DNA of 48,220 nucleotides from Streptomyces humi (lineage in GTDB: Bacteria; Actinomycetota; Actinomycetes; Streptomycetales; Streptomycetaceae), in NCBI RefSeq assembly GCF_001005085.2, contig NZ_LBMU02000019.1, positions 1 through 48,220 on the forward strand, read 5' to 3'. Shown here in pieces: positions 23,175-31,634 of the stretch. A program made the translations under genes and the position numbers. The notes below the pieces were generated by a model, which was not told the origin of the DNA, did no database searches, and was given only the letters and a program-made list of their open reading frames with translations. How positions within the stretch are numbered: the first letter of the stretch is position 1; every line of letters starts with the position of its first letter.

Positions 23175-23288
23175 GGCGGCACCACCTGCGACGAGGGATC
23201 GGCTTGCAGTGCCACGATGGAGCCTCGTGCCGACAGGCGTCGGAGCCGGTGGGCTACCGGCCGGTTGTGGACAACTCGCCCACCCGAA

Positions 23289-23426
23289 CGTGCCGTTCCG
23301 TCACGGCAGGCGGGACCGCGCCGTCACGCCAGCCGGAACGGGACCGTCACAGCTGCCGGGAGCGCACCCTCACGGCAGTCGGAACCGCGCCGTCACGCCA
23401 GCCGGAACCGCGCCGTCACGGCAGGC
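23289..23426. repeat. 23-bp tandem repeat that includes the MTAP stop codon
   Basis: Six 23-bp units start at 23289, 23312, 23335, 23358, 23381 and 23404. The last encodes the final residues and stop (23416-23418) of the MTA phosphorylase gene. On the minus strand every unit contains TGA in the same position (for example CCGTGACGGCGCGGTTCC). The array is a second case of a gene end copied downstream with a length that is not a multiple of three. Confidence 0.9.
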
Positions 23427-24249
23427 GGAAGCCTGGGTCCATTCCGCCGAGCGCGTTCGTGCACAGGCAGTCCCGTGCCGTGTTCTCCGGCAGGGCGGCC
23501 ACCGCGTCGAACAGCACGCCCCGCAGCCGGTCCACGTTGGCCGCGAACACCCGCAACACCTCGTCGTGCGAGACGCCCTCGCCGGTCTCCGCACCCGCGT
23601 CCAGGTCGGTGACCAGCGTCAACGACGTGTAGCAGAGCTCCAGTTCACGGGCGAGCGCCGCCTCGGGGTGGCCGGTCATGCCCACCACGGCCCAGCCCTG
23701 CGCCTGGTGCCACAGCGACTCGGCGCGGGTCGAGAAGCGCGGTCCCTCGATCACGACCAGCGTGCCGCCGTCCACCGGCTCCCAGTCCCGGCCCCGGGCC
23801 GCCTTCAGCGCGGCCGCCCGGCCGGCCGGGCAGTAGGGGTCGGCCAGGGACACGTGCACCACGTTCGGCACCCCGCCGTCGGGCAGCGGCAGCCCGTCGA
23901 AGTACGACTGGTCCCGTGACTTCGTACGGTCCACCAGCTGGTCCGGCACGAGCAGCGTGCCCGGACCGTACTCGGGGCGCAGCCCGCCCACCGCGCACGG
24001 GCCGAGCACCTGGCGCACCCCGACGGAGCGCAGCGCCCACAGGTTCGCGCGGTAGTTGATGCGGTGCGGCGGCAGATGGTGGCCGCGGCCGTGCCGGGGC
24101 AGGAAGGCGACCCGGCGTCCGGCGATCTCGCCGAGGAAGAGGGAGTCGCTGGGCGGCCCGTAGGGGGTGTCGACCCGGATCTCGGTCACGTCGTCGAGGA
24201 ACGAGTAGAAGCCGGAACCGCCGATCACGCCGATCTCTGCGTTCACCAT
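23416..24249 (-). CDS. mtnP: S-methyl-5'-thioadenosine phosphorylase
   Basis: A 277-aa member of the MTAP/PNP family. It splits methylthioadenosine with phosphate to adenine and methylthioribose 1-phosphate, for methionine and adenine salvage after polyamine synthesis. IGVIGGSGFYSFL is the phosphate-binding loop, FLPRHGRGHHLPPHRINYRANLWALR is reduced here to its conserved PRHGRGH and NYRAN elements, and EGPRFSTRAES and GMTGHPEAALARE complete the active site. GMTGHPEA differs from the common GMTNMPEA, so a purine nucleoside role remains possible. ATG 24249 has AGGG 8 bases upstream. Confidence 0.88.
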   Translation of the reverse strand: MVNAEIGVIGGSGFYSFLDDVTEIRVDTPYGPPSDSLFLGEIAGRRVAFLPRHGRGHHLPPHRINYRANLWALRSVGVRQVLGPCAVGGLRPEYGPGTLLVPDQLVDRTKSRDQSYFDGLPLPDGGVPNVVHVSLADPYCPAGRAAALKAARGRDWEPVDGGTLVVIEGPRFSTRAESLWHQAQGWAVVGMTGHPEAALARELELCYTSLTLVTDLDAGAETGEGVSHDEVLRVFAANVDRLRGVLFDAVAALPENTARDCLCTNALGGMDPGFRLP

Positions 24250-24263
24250 GCCCAGCACCCTAA

Positions 24264-24311
24264 CCGCCCACGGGAACGCCGAGGACCCCGCCCACGGGAA
24301 CGCCGAGGACC
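24264..24311. repeat. 24-bp direct repeat, two copies
   Basis: CCGCCCACGGGAACGCCGAG plus GACC is present twice in tandem at 24264 and 24288, between mtnP and the terminator of the ruc gene. Confidence 0.8.
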
Positions 24312-24336
24312 CCGCCGTCGGTCGACGGCGGGGTCC
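24307..24336 (-). terminator. Strong terminator after the ruc gene
   Basis: GGACCCCGCCGTC pairs perfectly with GACGGCGGGGTCC (13 bp) around a GGTC loop. The hairpin starts 14 bp past the ruc stop. Confidence 0.9.
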
Positions 24337-24349
24337 GCGAGGAGCTGTC

Positions 24350-24688
24350 TCAGGCCGCGGAGGTGCTCGCGGAACCGGAGGAGGACGCCGAGGACGACGA
24401 CGACTTCGACTCGGACGAGCCGGAGCCCGTCGAGGACGACGACTTCGACTCGGACGGCGCGGAGGACCCGGCGCCGGACGACTTCGCCGCGGGGCTGCTG
24501 CTCGACGAGGAGCCGCGGCTGTCGTTGCGGTAGAAGCCGGAGCCCTTGAAGACGATGCCGACGGCGGAGAACACCTTCTTCAGGCGGCCACCGCAGTTGG
24601 GGCACTCGGTCAGGGCGTCGTCGGTGAACTTCTGCACCGCCTCGAGGCCCTCGCCGCACTCGGTGCACTGGTACTGGTAGGTCGGCAC
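24350..24688 (-). CDS. FmdB-family zinc-ribbon protein, probable redox-regulated chaperone Ruc
   Basis: A 112-aa protein with an N-terminal zinc ribbon (residues 1-45): MPTYQYQCTECGEGLEAV supplies the first CxxC and TECPNCGGRLKKVF the second. A long disordered tail of Ser, Gly, Ala and charged residues follows. This is the architecture of mycobacterial Rv0991c, described as the redox-regulated chaperone Ruc (zinc ribbon plus unstructured C-terminus, active after cysteine oxidation). Orthology is inferred from architecture and from shared gene neighbourhood (mscL, 5-FCL, galU, moeA, rimJ). GTG 24688 has AGGAGG 6 bases upstream. The promoter combines a SigR match and a CIRCE operator. Confidence 0.88.
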   Translation of the reverse strand: MPTYQYQCTECGEGLEAVQKFTDDALTECPNCGGRLKKVFSAVGIVFKGSGFYRNDSRGSSSSSSPAAKSSGAGSSAPSESKSSSSTGSGSSESKSSSSSASSSGSASTSAA

Positions 24689-24700
24689 TGTCTTCCTCCT

Positions 24701-24749
24701 GGCACTCTCACTCGATGAGTGCTAACGACGGTCCATAGTGACGTATTCC
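24701..24749 (-). promoter_or_regulatory. Composite SigR promoter and CIRCE operator of ruc
   Basis: On the minus strand, GGAAT (24749-24745), exactly 18 bases and GTT (24726-24724) match the SigR consensus. The CIRCE-like element overlaps the -10: TTAGCACTC (24725-24717), 9 bases, then GAGTGCCAG (24707-24699), against the consensus TTAGCACTC-N9-GAGTGCTAA. The first half is exact and the second 7 of 9. The second half runs into the AGGAGG ribosome site. HrcA bound here would block both the -10 and the start of transcription. Confidence 0.82.
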
Positions 24750-24755
24750 TGAGGA

Positions 24756-26048
24756 TCAGTCCACCGTCATCGGCACGCGGTGACCGACGCCACGTGCGAC
24801 GGTACGGTTCCGGGGCGGGGCGACCAGCCGTGAGCGCAGCCCCAGCAGGGTCGCCAGGGCGAGCAGGGTGCCGGCCATCGGCACCAGGAATCCGGCGCCG
24901 CCCCACAGCCGGTCCTCCAGCTGTCCGGCGACCGTGACGGCGGCCGCCTGCCCGAGCGCCACCGCGCCGGTCAGCCAGGTGAACGCCTCGGTGCGGGCGC
25001 CGGCCGGGACCAGACCGTCGACCAGCGTGTAGCCGGTGATCAGGGCGGGCGCGATGCACACGCCGACCAGCAGTCCGAGACCGGCCAGTACGAGCACCGA
25101 GTGGGAGGTCCACAGGGCCGAGGCGGTCAGCGCGAGCGCCGCGTAGCCGACGACCAGCCGCCGGTGCGGTGCGGCCTTCCAGGCGATCGCGCCGCAGACG
25201 ATGCCCGACAGCATGTTGCCCGCGGCGAAGGTGCCGTACAGGACGCCGTTCAGGCCGGGCTCGCCGATCGACTCGGTGAACGCCGCCAGGGAGACCTGCA
25301 TGCCGCCGAAGACGGAGCCGATGCCGAGGAAGGTCACGACCAGCACGCGCACGCCGGGGACGCCCAGCGCGGAGACGTGCCGCACGCGCGCGTGGCCGCC
25401 GCCGGTCACCTGGGGCTGGGTGCCCTTCCGGGCGGCGAACAGCAGACCGCCGACCAGTGTCAGCGCGGCCTCGGTGACCAGGCCGGCGGCCGGGGCCACG
25501 GTGGTGCACAGGGCGGTCGCGAGCAGCGGGCCGAACACGAAGGTGAGCTCGTCGGTGACCGACTCGAAGGCCGCCGCGGTGGACATCAGGGGCGAGTCCT
25601 GGAGCTTGACGCCCCAGCGGGCCCGCACCATGGGGCCGACCTGCGGCACCGAGGCGCCGGTCGGCACGGCCGCCGCGAACAGCGCCCACAGGGGCGCGTG
25701 TGCCAGCGCGAGCGCTGTCAGGGCGAGGCCCGACAGGGTGTGCACGAGGACGCCGGGGAGCAGGACCGCGCGCTGCCCGTAGCGGTCGGCCAGCCGGCCG
25801 CTGTAGGGGGCGAACAGCGCCATGGAGACGCCCGTGACCGCGGCCGCGGCGCCGGCGGCGCCGTAGGAGCCGGTGGTGTGCTGCACGAGCAGCACGATGG
25901 AGATGGTGAGCATGGCGAACGGCTGGCGCGCCGCGAAACCGGGGAGCAGGAACGTCCAGGCGCCGCGGGTGCGCAGGAGCTGTCCGTAACCCGGGCGGGA
26001 CGGCGCCGCCGAGGTGTCCGACGGCTCGGTGGTGACCGTGGATGCCAC
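24756..26048 (-). CDS. MFS transporter, 12-TM
   Basis: A 430-aa major facilitator with 12 predicted membrane helices in two halves. GRLADRYGQRAVLLPG is motif A. The N-terminal half also has AMLTISIVLLVQHTTGSYG, and the C-terminal half VLYGTFAAGNMLSGIVCGAIAW. It does not belong to the 14-TM DHA2 group seen elsewhere in the window. GTG 26048 has AAAGG 9 bases upstream. No regulator adjoins it, and the 278-bp gap to the antiporter gene holds no gene I can support. Substrate unknown. Confidence 0.88.
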   Translation of the reverse strand: MASTVTTEPSDTSAAPSRPGYGQLLRTRGAWTFLLPGFAARQPFAMLTISIVLLVQHTTGSYGAAGAAAAVTGVSMALFAPYSGRLADRYGQRAVLLPGVLVHTLSGLALTALALAHAPLWALFAAAVPTGASVPQVGPMVRARWGVKLQDSPLMSTAAAFESVTDELTFVFGPLLATALCTTVAPAAGLVTEAALTLVGGLLFAARKGTQPQVTGGGHARVRHVSALGVPGVRVLVVTFLGIGSVFGGMQVSLAAFTESIGEPGLNGVLYGTFAAGNMLSGIVCGAIAWKAAPHRRLVVGYAALALTASALWTSHSVLVLAGLGLLVGVCIAPALITGYTLVDGLVPAGARTEAFTWLTGAVALGQAAAVTVAGQLEDRLWGGAGFLVPMAGTLLALATLLGLRSRLVAPPRNRTVARGVGHRVPMTVD

Positions 26049-26326
26049 GGCCCGTGCCTTTCTGCCACCTGGTAGCGCGGCCCCTCCGGAACGGGGGGCG
26101 TCGCCGAGAGCTGTCCTCTTGCGCGGAACTGCGGTAGATACCGGCGCGCGCTGCGAAGAGCGATCCCGGCCGCCATACGGTCGCGCCAGCTCTGCGTCAG
26201 GCAGAGTTGGTTCGATCAGGGTGCTTGCATCCTACAGGGGAGGGGCGCCGTCCACCTGTGAAAACGAGCACCACACCGTGCGTTCGCCTGGCATTGGCGG
26301 GGGTGTGAACGTACCGAAACACGCCC

Positions 26327-27820
26327 TTAACGCACGTCCGTGCCCAGCCAGCCGGCCAGCTTGCCGCCGTGCCCGACCGCGCGCAGTCGGCGCTCCGCGG
26401 CGTCCCGCACCGGGTCGGTGGCGACCACGAGGAGTTCGTCGCCGCGTCGCAGCACCGTCGTGGGCAGCGGGACAAACGATTTTCCTTCGCGGACGACCAG
26501 GGTGACGGCGGCCCCGGCGGGCAGCCGCAGCTCGTTGACCTCGACGCCGTGCATCAGGGAGCCCTCGGGGATCGAGACGGACAGCAGATGCCCGCTCAGC
26601 CTCTCCAGGGGCGCGGACTCGATGCCGAGGTCGGCGGCTTCCGGGCCCTCGCCGAGCCGCAGCTTGCGGGCCAGCCAGGGCAGGGTCGGCCCCTGGACGA
26701 GCGTGTAGACGACGACCAGGACGAAGACGATGTTGAAGATGCGGTGGCTGGTGTCGACGCCGTTCACCATGGGGATCGTCGCCAGGATGATGGGGACGGC
26801 GCCGCGCAGGCCCGCCCAGGACATCAGCGTCTGCTCGCCCCAGGGCACGCGGAACGGCGCGAGGCTGACGACGACGCTCAGCGGCCGCGCCACCATGGTG
26901 AGCACCAGTCCGATGACCAGGGCGGGCAGGAAGTCGTCGCCGAGTTCGTGCGGCGTGACCAGCAGGCCGAGCAGGACGAACATGCCGATCTGGGCGATCC
27001 AGCCGAGCCCCTCGGCGAACCCGCGGGTGGCGGGCCAGTGCGGCAGTCTCGCGTTGCCGAGCACCATGGAGGCCAGGTAGACGGCGAGGAAGCCGCTGCC
27101 GTGCGCCAGGGCGCCGGCGGCGTACGCGGTGACCGCGATGGCCATCACGGCGATCGGGTAGAGGCCGGAGGCGGGCAGCGCGACGTGCCGCAGGCCCCAG
27201 GAGCCCAGCCAGCCGACCGCGAGGCCGAGGGCCGCGCCGATGGCCAGTTCGGTGGCTATCTCGCCCAGCAGGACGTACCAGTGCTCGACCGGTCCCGCGG
27301 TGGAGAAGGCGACGACCAGGATGACCACCGGGGCGTCGTTGAAGCCGGACTCGGCCTCCAGGGTGCCCGTCACGCGCGCGGGCAGCGGGATGCGCCGGAG
27401 TACCGAGAACACCGCCGCCGCGTCGGTCGAGGACACCACCGCCCCGATGATGAGCGCCTGCCGCCACTCCAGCCCGACCAGGTAGTGCGCGCCCGCGGCG
27501 GTGACGCCGACGCTCACCCCGACCCCGACCAGGGCCAGCATGGTGGCGGACGCCAGGACGGGTTCGACCTCCTTCCACTTCGTGCCGAGGCCGCCCTCGG
27601 CGAGGATCACGACCAGGGCCGCGTACCCGATGACCTGGGTGAGCTCGGCGTTGCTGAAGTGGATGTTCCCGATGCCGTCCTGGCCCATGAGGACGCCGAT
27701 CCCCAGGTACACGAGCAGGCTGGGGAGCCCGCTGCGCGAGGAGATCCGCACGGCCGCGACGGCGACCAGCAGGACCAGGGAGCAGACGAGCAGGAGCTGG
27801 TTGAGGTGGTGGACGGTCAG
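26327..27820 (-). CDS. CPA1-family K+/H+ (or Na+/H+) antiporter with TrkA-C domain
   Basis: A 497-aa cation/proton antiporter of the NhaP2/CvrA type. About 12-13 membrane helices include VVSSTDAAAVFSVLRR and LEAESGFNDAPVVIL (the conserved ND-type ion site). A C-terminal TrkA-C-like regulatory domain follows from about residue 415 (LSVSIPEGSLMHGVEVNEL, RRGDELLVVATDP). The start is uncertain. Homology begins at TVHHLNQLLLVC; the codon before it is CTG (27820), and AAGGAAGGG sits 8 bases upstream of that CTG. GTG 27844 is the nearest usual start but has no ribosome site. Role: pH and potassium balance. Confidence 0.88.
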   Translation of the reverse strand: MTVHHLNQLLLVCSLVLLVAVAAVRISSRSGLPSLLVYLGIGVLMGQDGIGNIHFSNAELTQVIGYAALVVILAEGGLGTKWKEVEPVLASATMLALVGVGVSVGVTAAGAHYLVGLEWRQALIIGAVVSSTDAAAVFSVLRRIPLPARVTGTLEAESGFNDAPVVILVVAFSTAGPVEHWYVLLGEIATELAIGAALGLAVGWLGSWGLRHVALPASGLYPIAVMAIAVTAYAAGALAHGSGFLAVYLASMVLGNARLPHWPATRGFAEGLGWIAQIGMFVLLGLLVTPHELGDDFLPALVIGLVLTMVARPLSVVVSLAPFRVPWGEQTLMSWAGLRGAVPIILATIPMVNGVDTSHRIFNIVFVLVVVYTLVQGPTLPWLARKLRLGEGPEAADLGIESAPLERLSGHLLSVSIPEGSLMHGVEVNELRLPAGAAVTLVVREGKSFVPLPTTVLRRGDELLVVATDPVRDAAERRLRAVGHGGKLAGWLGTDVR

Positions 27821-28088
27821 CGGCGGTTCCCTTCCTTGGCTCACGCGCGGGCGACGCGGAGCGCACGTGCACAGGACCGAGGCTGCGGTACTCCGCACCC
27901 AAGTACTTCGTTACCTTACCTAACTCTTGACGCTTTCTTGACGCTTACCGAGGCAAGATCGAACGCCCGTGCGCGCCGGTACCCGACTCCGCGTCAAGTG
28001 GCTCGGGGCCCTGCGCCTATGGTTGCTCCAGCGCTCAGTCAAATGCACAAGCCCGCCTGCCGCTCGCGTTAGGACAGCAAGGACAGCG

Positions 28089-30845
28089 ATGCCCCCCAAC
28101 ACCACCGCCACATCGGGTGACAAGCCCGGCAAGTCCGGCCGGAAGAAGGGGCGCAAAGCCCGCCTGATCGTGCTGGTGCTCGTCCTGGCCGTCATCGGAG
28201 GCATCGCCTTTGGGGCCTACTGGTCGATCAGCACGGTCCGCGCCTCCTTCCCGCAGACCAAGGGTTCGATCACCCTCCAAGGGCTCTCCGGACCCGTCAC
28301 CGTGAAGCGCGACGGCAACGGCATCCCGCAGATCTACGCCTCCACCGACGCCGACCTGTTCATGGCGCAGGGCTACGTCCAGGCGCAGGACCGGTTCTAC
28401 GAGATGGACGTGCGCCGCCACATGACGGCCGGGCGCCTGTCGGAGATGTTCGGCAAGGGGCAGGTGAAGAACGACGAGTTCCTGCGCACCCTGGGCTGGG
28501 ACCGGGTCGCGAAGGAGGAGTACGACACCAAGCTGTCGGACTCCACGAAGAAGTACCTCCAGGCCTACTCCAAGGGGGTCAACGCCTACCTCGCCGGCAA
28601 GGACGGCAAGGACATCTCCCTGGAGTACGCGGCCCTCGGCTTCACCAACGACTACAAGCCCCAGCAGTGGACCCCGGTCGACTCGGTCTCCTGGCTGAAG
28701 GCGATGGCCTGGGACCTGCGCGGCAACATGCAGGACGAGATCGACCGCGCCCTGATGACCAGCCGCCTCGGCCCGCAGCAGATCAAGGACCTGTACCCGG
28801 ACTACCCGTACAGCCGCAACAAGGCGATCGTCCAGGAGGGCCAGTACGACGAGCTCACCAGGACGTTCCAGCAGAGCGGCGCCACGAGCGGCTCCGGGAC
28901 CGCCACGGGCACCGGTTCCTCCTCGACCTCATCGTCCACCGGTTCGGCGCTCACGAGCCAGCTGGCGGGCCTCTACAACGTCCTGGACGACGTCCCCACG
29001 GCCGTCGGCGTGAACGGCCAGGGCATCGGCTCCAACTCCTGGGTCGTCGGGGGCGAGTACACCATCACGGGCAAGCCGCTGCTCGCCAACGACCCGCACC
29101 TGTCGGCCTCGCTGCCGTCCGTCTGGTACCAGATGGGCCTGCACTGCACCACGGTCTCCAGCAAGTGCCAGTACGACGTCACCGGCTACACCTTCGCCGG
29201 GATGCCCGGTGTGATCATCGGCCACAACGCGGACATCGCCTGGGGCATGACGAACTCCGGTGTCGACGTCACCGACCTCTACCTGGAGAAGCTCTCCGGC
29301 GACGGCTACCTGTACGACGGCAAGACCCGGCCGTTCACCTCGCGCGAGGAGACCATCAAGGTCGCCGGCGGCGCGTCCAAGAAGATCGTCGTCCGCGAGA
29401 CCAACAACGGGCCCCTGCTCTCCGACCGTGACGACGAACTGGTCCAGGTCGGCAAGAAGGCCTCCGTCGACACCGCCGCACCCGACCGCGGCGACGGCTA
29501 CGGCATCGCCCTGCGCTGGACCGCCCTGGACCCGGGCACCACCATGGACGCCGTCTTCGCCATCGACAAGGCGTCCGACTGGAGCGAGTTCCGCGACGCG
29601 GCCGCGAAGTTCGACGTGCCCTCGCAGAACCTGGTCTACGCCGACACCAAGAACAACATCGGCTACACCCTGCCGGGCCGGATCCCCACCCGCTCCTCGG
29701 CGGACGACGGCTCCATCCCGGCGCCGGGCTGGGACCCCAAGTACAAGTGGACCGGCTACATCAAGCAGGACGAGCTGCCCTACGAGTACAACCCGAAGAG
29801 CGGCTACATCGTCACCGCCAACCAGGCCGTCGTCGACAAGGACAAGTACCCGTACACGCTCACCACGGACTGGGGCTACGGCACCCGCAGCCAGCGCATC
29901 ACCGACCTGATCGAGTCGAAGATCAAGGACGGCGGCAAGATCTCCACCGACGACATGCGCCAGATGCAGCTGGACAACAGCAGTGAGATCGCCAAGCTGC
30001 TGGTGCCCAAGCTGCTGAAGATCAACCTCGACGACAAGGACGTGCGCGAGGCCCAGAAGCTCCTGGAGGGCTGGGACTACACCCAGGACTCCGACTCCGC
30101 GGCCGCCGCCTACTTCAACGCGGTCTGGCGCAACATCCTCAAGCTCGCCTTCGGTAACAAGCTCCCCAAGGAGCTGCGGGTCAAGGGTCAGTGCCTGTGG
30201 GTCGACAAGATCGACAGCACCGGTCCGGTGGACGACGACACCAAGGTGCGCGAGTGCGGCGAGCGCGACGCCGACCAGGCCCAGCCGGACGGCGGCGACC
30301 GCTGGTTCGAGGTGGTCCGCGACCTCATGGAGAAGCCGGACAGCGACTGGTGGAAGACCCCCGCGTCCGGCACCCGGCCCAAGGCCGACACCATGGACGA
30401 GCTGTTCCGGCGGGCCCTGATCGACGCCCGCTGGGAGCTGACCGCCAAGCTCGGCAAGGACATCGACACCTGGAGCTGGGGCCGGCTGCACCGGCTGTTC
30501 CTGAAGAACCAGACCCTGGGCACCGACGGCCCCGGCTTCCTCAAGTACGTCCTCAACCGCGGCCCCTGGAAGCTCAGCGGCGGTGAGGCCACGGTCAACG
30601 CGACCGGCTGGAACGCGGCCGGCGGCTACGGCGTCGTCTGGGTGCCGTCCATGCGGATGGTCGTCAACCTCGACGACCTCGACAAGTCCAAGTGGATCAA
30701 CCTGACCGGGGCCTCCGGGCACGCCTTCAGCGCCCACTACACCGACCAGACGGGCAAGTGGGCCGCCGGGGAACTGCTCCCCTGGTCGTTCTCGGACAAG
30801 GCGGTCGACAAGAGCACCAGCGACACCCTCGTGCTCAAGCCGTGA
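28089..30845 (+). CDS. Penicillin acylase family N-terminal-nucleophile hydrolase
   Basis: A 918-aa exported or membrane-anchored amidase of the S45 family, which includes penicillin G acylase and acyl-homoserine-lactone acylases. After a Lys/Arg-rich start, residues 26-45 form one membrane helix. The precursor would cut itself before Ser315 in GIGSNSWVVGG, making Ser315 the nucleophile of the beta chain; a Ser/Thr/Gly linker (about residues 270-290) marks the spacer. NDPHLSASLPSVWYQMGLHC and IIGHNADIAWGMTNSGVDV are further conserved blocks. ATG 28089 has AAGGA 5 bases upstream. The true acyl substrate is unknown; quorum-signal or antibiotic side chains are only possibilities. Confidence 0.9.
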   Translation: MPPNTTATSGDKPGKSGRKKGRKARLIVLVLVLAVIGGIAFGAYWSISTVRASFPQTKGSITLQGLSGPVTVKRDGNGIPQIYASTDADLFMAQGYVQAQDRFYEMDVRRHMTAGRLSEMFGKGQVKNDEFLRTLGWDRVAKEEYDTKLSDSTKKYLQAYSKGVNAYLAGKDGKDISLEYAALGFTNDYKPQQWTPVDSVSWLKAMAWDLRGNMQDEIDRALMTSRLGPQQIKDLYPDYPYSRNKAIVQEGQYDELTRTFQQSGATSGSGTATGTGSSSTSSSTGSALTSQLAGLYNVLDDVPTAVGVNGQGIGSNSWVVGGEYTITGKPLLANDPHLSASLPSVWYQMGLHCTTVSSKCQYDVTGYTFAGMPGVIIGHNADIAWGMTNSGVDVTDLYLEKLSGDGYLYDGKTRPFTSREETIKVAGGASKKIVVRETNNGPLLSDRDDELVQVGKKASVDTAAPDRGDGYGIALRWTALDPGTTMDAVFAIDKASDWSEFRDAAAKFDVPSQNLVYADTKNNIGYTLPGRIPTRSSADDGSIPAPGWDPKYKWTGYIKQDELPYEYNPKSGYIVTANQAVVDKDKYPYTLTTDWGYGTRSQRITDLIESKIKDGGKISTDDMRQMQLDNSSEIAKLLVPKLLKINLDDKDVREAQKLLEGWDYTQDSDSAAAAYFNAVWRNILKLAFGNKLPKELRVKGQCLWVDKIDSTGPVDDDTKVRECGERDADQAQPDGGDRWFEVVRDLMEKPDSDWWKTPASGTRPKADTMDELFRRALIDARWELTAKLGKDIDTWSWGRLHRLFLKNQTLGTDGPGFLKYVLNRGPWKLSGGEATVNATGWNAAGGYGVVWVPSMRMVVNLDDLDKSKWINLTGASGHAFSAHYTDQTGKWAAGELLPWSFSDKAVDKSTSDTLVLKP

Positions 30846-30872
30846 ACCCGCCCGCCCGTTGACCGCACGCCC

Positions 30873-30910
30873 CGGAACGGCCCGCCACGCACGCGTGGCG
30901 GGCCGTTCCG
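30873..30910. terminator. Bidirectional terminator
   Basis: CGGAACGGCCCGCCACG and CGTGGCGGGCCGTTCCG form a perfect 17-bp stem with a CACG loop. It lies between the convergent acylase and 5-FCL genes and can serve both. Confidence 0.93.
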
Positions 30911-30919
30911 CGCGAGAGC

Positions 30920-31555
30920 TCAGGCGTCCGTGAACCGGCGGACCCCCGACGGCGTCACGACCGCCTGCACGGGCCGGTCGTGCGCCTCGGCAGGCAGGTG
31001 CCCGACGACCTCCGTGTCGTAGAGCAGCACCACGAGCGCGGGGTGTGCCCCCGCGGCCGCCAGCCGGGCCAGCACCCGGTCGTACGACCCGCCGCCGCGC
31101 CCCAGGCGCATCCCGCGCCCGTCCACCGCGAGACCCGGCAGCAGCACCGCGTCCGCGCCGAGCACGGCGTCCGGTCCGAGGCGTTCACCCGAGGGTTCGA
31201 AAAGGGCCATCTTCCCGCCGTGTTGGACGCGCGCGAGGGAGCCCTCACCGGCGTAGGCGCCCCAGTCCAGGTCGTTGTCCGGCAGCAGTACCGGGAGCAG
31301 GACCCGCACACCCCGCGTGAGCAGGGCGTCCAGCAGGGGAAGGGTGCCGGGCTCGTTCCCCACGGAGACGTACGCCGCCACCGTGCGGGCCCCCGCCAGA
31401 GCGGGCAGTTCCAGCGCGTGCCGGGCCAGCGCGCCGGCCGCCTCCCTGGCGACATCCGTCGTCAACCTGTTCCTCACCCCGAGGAATTCCCGCCGCAATG
31501 TTGGCTTGTCAGTCTCGGCCTCGGGTTCACTGTGCTCCACAGGTCGTTCCCGCAC
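30920..31555 (-). CDS. 5-formyltetrahydrofolate cyclo-ligase
   Basis: A 211-aa enzyme that uses ATP to convert 5-formyltetrahydrofolate to 5,10-methenyltetrahydrofolate. VAAYVSVGNEPGT near residue 60 and LLPGLAVDGRGMRLGRGGGSYDRVL (its glycine-rich GRGGGSYDR core) are the family motifs. GTG 31555 is the longest start; GTG 31540 is also plausible. The gene is divergent from galU across an AT-rich gap of 79 bp, an arrangement also found (from memory) in mycobacteria and corynebacteria. Confidence 0.92.
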   Translation of the reverse strand: MRERPVEHSEPEAETDKPTLRREFLGVRNRLTTDVAREAAGALARHALELPALAGARTVAAYVSVGNEPGTLPLLDALLTRGVRVLLPVLLPDNDLDWGAYAGEGSLARVQHGGKMALFEPSGERLGPDAVLGADAVLLPGLAVDGRGMRLGRGGGSYDRVLARLAAAGAHPALVVLLYDTEVVGHLPAEAHDRPVQAVVTPSGVRRFTDA

Positions 31556-31634
31556 CCTTCTTAATCAGGTCATATGAGTGCCAATTAACCGGAGACTCAG
31601 ATTCTCCGCAAAGGCACCGGATAAGGTTGCGGAC

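Noticed and set aside
27906..27925. Iron-box-like sequence (TTAGGTAAGG on the minus strand) before the antiporter
   Set aside because: Only one half of the IdeR/DmdR palindrome is recognisable; about 10 of 19 bases match.
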